The translations under genes and the position numbers were made by a program. Of a stretch of DNA of 38,962 nucleotides, positions 37,349 to 38,962 are shown piece after piece. Positions within the stretch are counted from its first letter, which is position 1. Every line of letters starts with the position of its first letter. This DNA is from Victivallales bacterium (GTDB lineage: Bacteria; Verrucomicrobiota; Lentisphaeria; Oligosphaerales; Oligosphaeraceae), in the NCBI GenBank assembly GCA_017554445.1, contig JAFZIJ010000199.1:1-38962 (forward strand), written 5' to 3'. The notes beneath the pieces were generated by a model that ran no database searches, was not told the origin of the DNA, and saw only the letters and a list, made by a program, of their open reading frames with translations.

Positions 37349-37385
37349 AGACCTTCTGGGGCTTATTTCCAGAAGGTCTTTTTTT
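37349..37385 (+). terminator. Rho-independent terminator after the ThuA/TIM-barrel gene
   Basis: AGACCTTCTGG (37349-37359) pairs perfectly over 11 bp with CCAGAAGGTCT (37369-37379) around a 9-base loop and is followed by a T-run to 37385. It works in the plus direction only; no matching T-run exists for the convergent gene. Confidence 0.93.
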
Positions 37386-37423
37386 CTCAGCCATTTGTCG
37401 GCTAGATTCTTCCATGAGAAAAA

Positions 37424-38962
37424 TCACTTTTTGCCTTCTTCTCTTTTCAGCTTTCTTGCGACAGCCTTGCCCTTTACTGTCAAACGATACTTCTGCGTCG
37501 GCGAACGGGGGGAATTTGGCTGGGTCATTTCAATCAAACCAAATTTTAGTGCCGGTTCAAGATAGTTTTTTACAAACGTCGGCCTATGTAAGATGTTTGT
37601 TATCATTCGCAAATCAGAAGCACTTTGCCACTTATTCGACATGGAAGTAATCAACCGTTTTACTTGTTCGCTTACTTGTACGGTTCCAGACTCTACTTGT
37701 TCGCTTACTTGTACGGTTCCAGACTCTACTTGTTCGCTACTTGTACAGTAATTTGTCACTTCAGTAGCTCGAACCTCTTCTTCGGCTTCTACTTGGGGAC
37801 TGGTTGACGAATCTACTTGGGGGCGGTTTGATTCTTCTTGGGGTCTGTTTGACGAATCTACTTGGAGACCTTTAGATTCTTCTTGAGCCTCTACTTGCAC
37901 GTTACTTGTACGGTTACTTGTAGGCTTGCTTGTACGGTTACTTGTAGGCTTACTTGTACGGTTACTTGTAGGCTTGCTTGTACGGTTACTTGTAGGCTTG
38001 CTTGTACGGTTTGGTTTACTTGTACGGTGATCTGTCATAACGATAGCATGGGGCTCTACTTGGGGGCCTTTCGAACCGACCTGGGCCTCATCAGCAGTGA
38101 ACTGCGATTCTATATCCTGAATTGACGGCAAGGATGACTTAAAGTTTCGAGGCAGTAGCTTTGTCAACCTATATTCCGATATACCAAGAAGTTGCGTAGA
38201 TGACTTGAGGGCATATTCAGCAACCAGCCGATTCTTCTGCCTACAGATAATCAAACCAATGGCATCATTGTCACCAGGATGCTTCAGTTGTTCGTTGACT
38301 GCCTTGACATAGAATCCAAGCTGCCCTGCATCTGTCGGCTTGAATTCGCCGGCTTTGAGCTCCACGACAACATATCGTCGTAGATTTAAATGGTAGAAGA
38401 GCAAGTCGATGAAAAATTCCTCTCCTCCCACCTCCAGCCTGTACTGGCGGCCAATGAATGAGAAGCCATTTCCAAGCTCAAGAAGGAAGCGGGTGATGTT
38501 CTCAATGAGCGCATCCTCCAATTCACGTTCCGTATATCGTTTGCGTAACGCAATGAAATCAAAGCAGTAAGGATCTTTCAACGTCTGTTGCGCAAGGTCG
38601 CTTTCGGGAGCTGGAAGTTTTTCTGCAAAGTTCGTGATGGCAGTGCCTTGTGTATGGTACAAGTCGGCCTCCATCATGTTCGCCAGCACGTTTCTGCTCC
38701 AGCCATTTTCTAACGTTTTCGAGATATAGAATTGTGCTTCTTCTACCGATTGGGCATGTGTGAATATTTCGACATGATGCCTCCAAGGTATGGAAAACAG
38801 TATTTTGAATTCATCAACAAGCTGCTGACGATTCTGGCTGTCCACTAATTTTGCAACAGGTTGTTGCAAAATCTCACTACCTCCCAATTTTGCAACAGGT
38901 TGTTGCAAAATTTCACCGCCTCTCAATTCGTCACCAGCTTGGTGACGATTTCCATTACTCAA
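37424..38962 (-). CDS. YhcG-type PDDEXK nuclease fused to a C-terminal winged helix (5' end outside the window)
   Basis: At least 512 residues; the open frame runs to the right edge, so the true start is outside. Order: a 13-residue-unit repeat tract (1-52), then a YhcG/DUF1016-like PDDEXK nuclease domain up to about 275. The nuclease has the core FFIDLLFYH, VVVELKAGEFKPTDAGQLGFY (Asp, then Glu-x-Lys), and YALKSSTQLLGISEYRL. A low-complexity linker (about 300-440) built of NRTSKPTS and SEQVESGTVQV units follows, then a winged-helix domain (YLEPALKFGLIEMTQPNSP, TQKYRLTVKGKAVA) of the kind found at the end of Fic and AlbA_2 proteins. YhcG relatives occur with restriction and defence genes; the activity is not settled. 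Confidence 0.85.
   Translation of the reverse strand: MSNGNRHQAGDELRGGEILQQPVAKLGGSEILQQPVAKLVDSQNRQQLVDEFKILFSIPWRHHVEIFTHAQSVEEAQFYISKTLENGWSRNVLANMMEADLYHTQGTAITNFAEKLPAPESDLAQQTLKDPYCFDFIALRKRYTERELEDALIENITRFLLELGNGFSFIGRQYRLEVGGEEFFIDLLFYHLNLRRYVVVELKAGEFKPTDAGQLGFYVKAVNEQLKHPGDNDAIGLIICRQKNRLVAEYALKSSTQLLGISEYRLTKLLPRNFKSSLPSIQDIESQFTADEAQVGSKGPQVEPHAIVMTDHRTSKPNRTSKPTSNRTSKPTSNRTSKPTSNRTSKPTSNRTSNVQVEAQEESKGLQVDSSNRPQEESNRPQVDSSTSPQVEAEEEVRATEVTNYCTSSEQVESGTVQVSEQVESGTVQVSEQVKRLITSMSNKWQSASDLRMITNILHRPTFVKNYLEPALKFGLIEMTQPNSPRSPTQKYRLTVKGKAVARKLKREEGKK
37661..37746 (-). repeat. Coding tandem repeat, 33-bp unit
   Basis: Two identical 33-bp units (37661-37693 and 37694-37726) encode SEQVESGTVQV. 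A third partial copy at 37727-37746 has a one-base deletion and is read in another frame at its far end. The tract lies in the linker before the C-terminal winged helix of the nuclease fusion. Confidence 0.9.
37905..38036 (-). repeat. Coding tandem repeat, 24-bp unit
   Basis: Four 24-bp units start at 37905, 37929, 37953 and 37977, differing by a single base. They encode NRTSKPTS-type octapeptides. Two partial units (CTTGTACGGT at 38001 and 38019) follow. The unit shares the CTTGTACGGTT block with the 33-bp array. Confidence 0.92.
38809..38950 (-). repeat. Coding 39-bp repeat array with a palindrome in each unit
   Basis: Palindromic segments start at 38809, 38848, 38887 and 38926, exactly 39 bp apart. 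Arms are ATTCATCAAC/GCTGACGATT (7 of 10 paired), ATTTTGCAAC/GTTGCAAAAT twice (perfect), and ATTCGTCACC/GGTGACGATT (9 of 10). Loops are five bases (AAGCT, AGGTT, AGGTT, AGCTT). The units encode 13-residue repeats such as GSEILQQPVAKLV. The array may continue past the window edge. Confidence 0.85.

Noticed and set aside
37905..38036. Regular short repeats resembling a CRISPR array
   Set aside because: The units are contiguous without unique spacers, are in frame with a protein, and no cas genes are present.

Overview
The window looks like a chromosomal segment of a Gram-negative bacterium of the PVC group, most likely a Lentisphaerae/Victivallales-type or related anaerobe. This is inferred from gene families: Tat-exported Gfo/Idh oxidoreductases, secreted Asp-box and TIM-barrel hydrolases, a DUF481-type outer-membrane protein, OPT/DUF6784/DUF6785-like membrane proteins and several proteins without a clear family. 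Genes are densely packed. Some have strong Shine-Dalgarno sites, but many inside operons have none. No rRNA, tRNA or CRISPR array was seen.

Region 1 (1-5305) is the most unusual. On the minus strand, behind the 5' part of argJ at the left edge, lie a eukaryotic-like Ser/Thr kinase (351-1502), a tubulin/FtsZ-superfamily GTPase (1567-2691) and a small winged-helix protein (2688-3041) that overlaps the GTPase gene by 4 bp. Upstream is a 443-bp, very A+T-rich non-coding stretch with direct and inverted repeats of an ACTATACTA-type motif. The order repeats - small wHTH - tubulin-like GTPase is that of type III (TubZRC) partition loci. Here a kinase is added and an Hsp70-like ATPase diverges from the same repeat region. 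This is my leading candidate for an undescribed system.

Region 2 (5337-16100) is mixed: tgt, a Tat-exported oxidoreductase, a DUF481 outer-membrane protein with a clear terminator, a frameshifted PDDEXK (Rpn/transposase-like) pseudogene, an RRM RNA-binding protein, a class-I amidotransferase/C26 hydrolase, an MBL-fold hydrolase, a methyltransferase and a large conserved protein of unknown function. A G+C-rich repeat motif recurs downstream of several of these genes.

Region 3 (16101-29379, minus strand) is an apparent eight-gene envelope operon. In transcription order it encodes an ABC ATPase, a PqqD-like protein, a 1643-residue FtsX-type permease with PA and degenerate M28-peptidase-like domains, an OPT-like transporter, a second OPT/DUF6785-like protein with a coiled-coil insertion of about 340 residues, a small FtsX permease, a second ABC ATPase and a lipoprotein. 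Two ABC/FtsX sets flank two OPT-like carriers, with no membrane-fusion protein or TolC. I do not recognise this as a named system.

Region 4 (29532-37385, plus strand) has a low-molecular-weight phosphatase-like protein, a secreted Asp-box (GH74/sialidase-like) protein, an enolase-superfamily enzyme, a PLP aminotransferase and a secreted ThuA-like/TIM-barrel protein ending in a strong terminator. It looks catabolic, acting on sugar- or peptide-derived substrates.

Region 5 (37424-38962, minus strand) is a YhcG-type PDDEXK nuclease fused to a C-terminal winged helix. Its coding sequence holds three tandem repeat arrays. One is a 39-bp array whose units keep a DNA palindrome although the arm sequences differ. 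The gene runs off the right edge.
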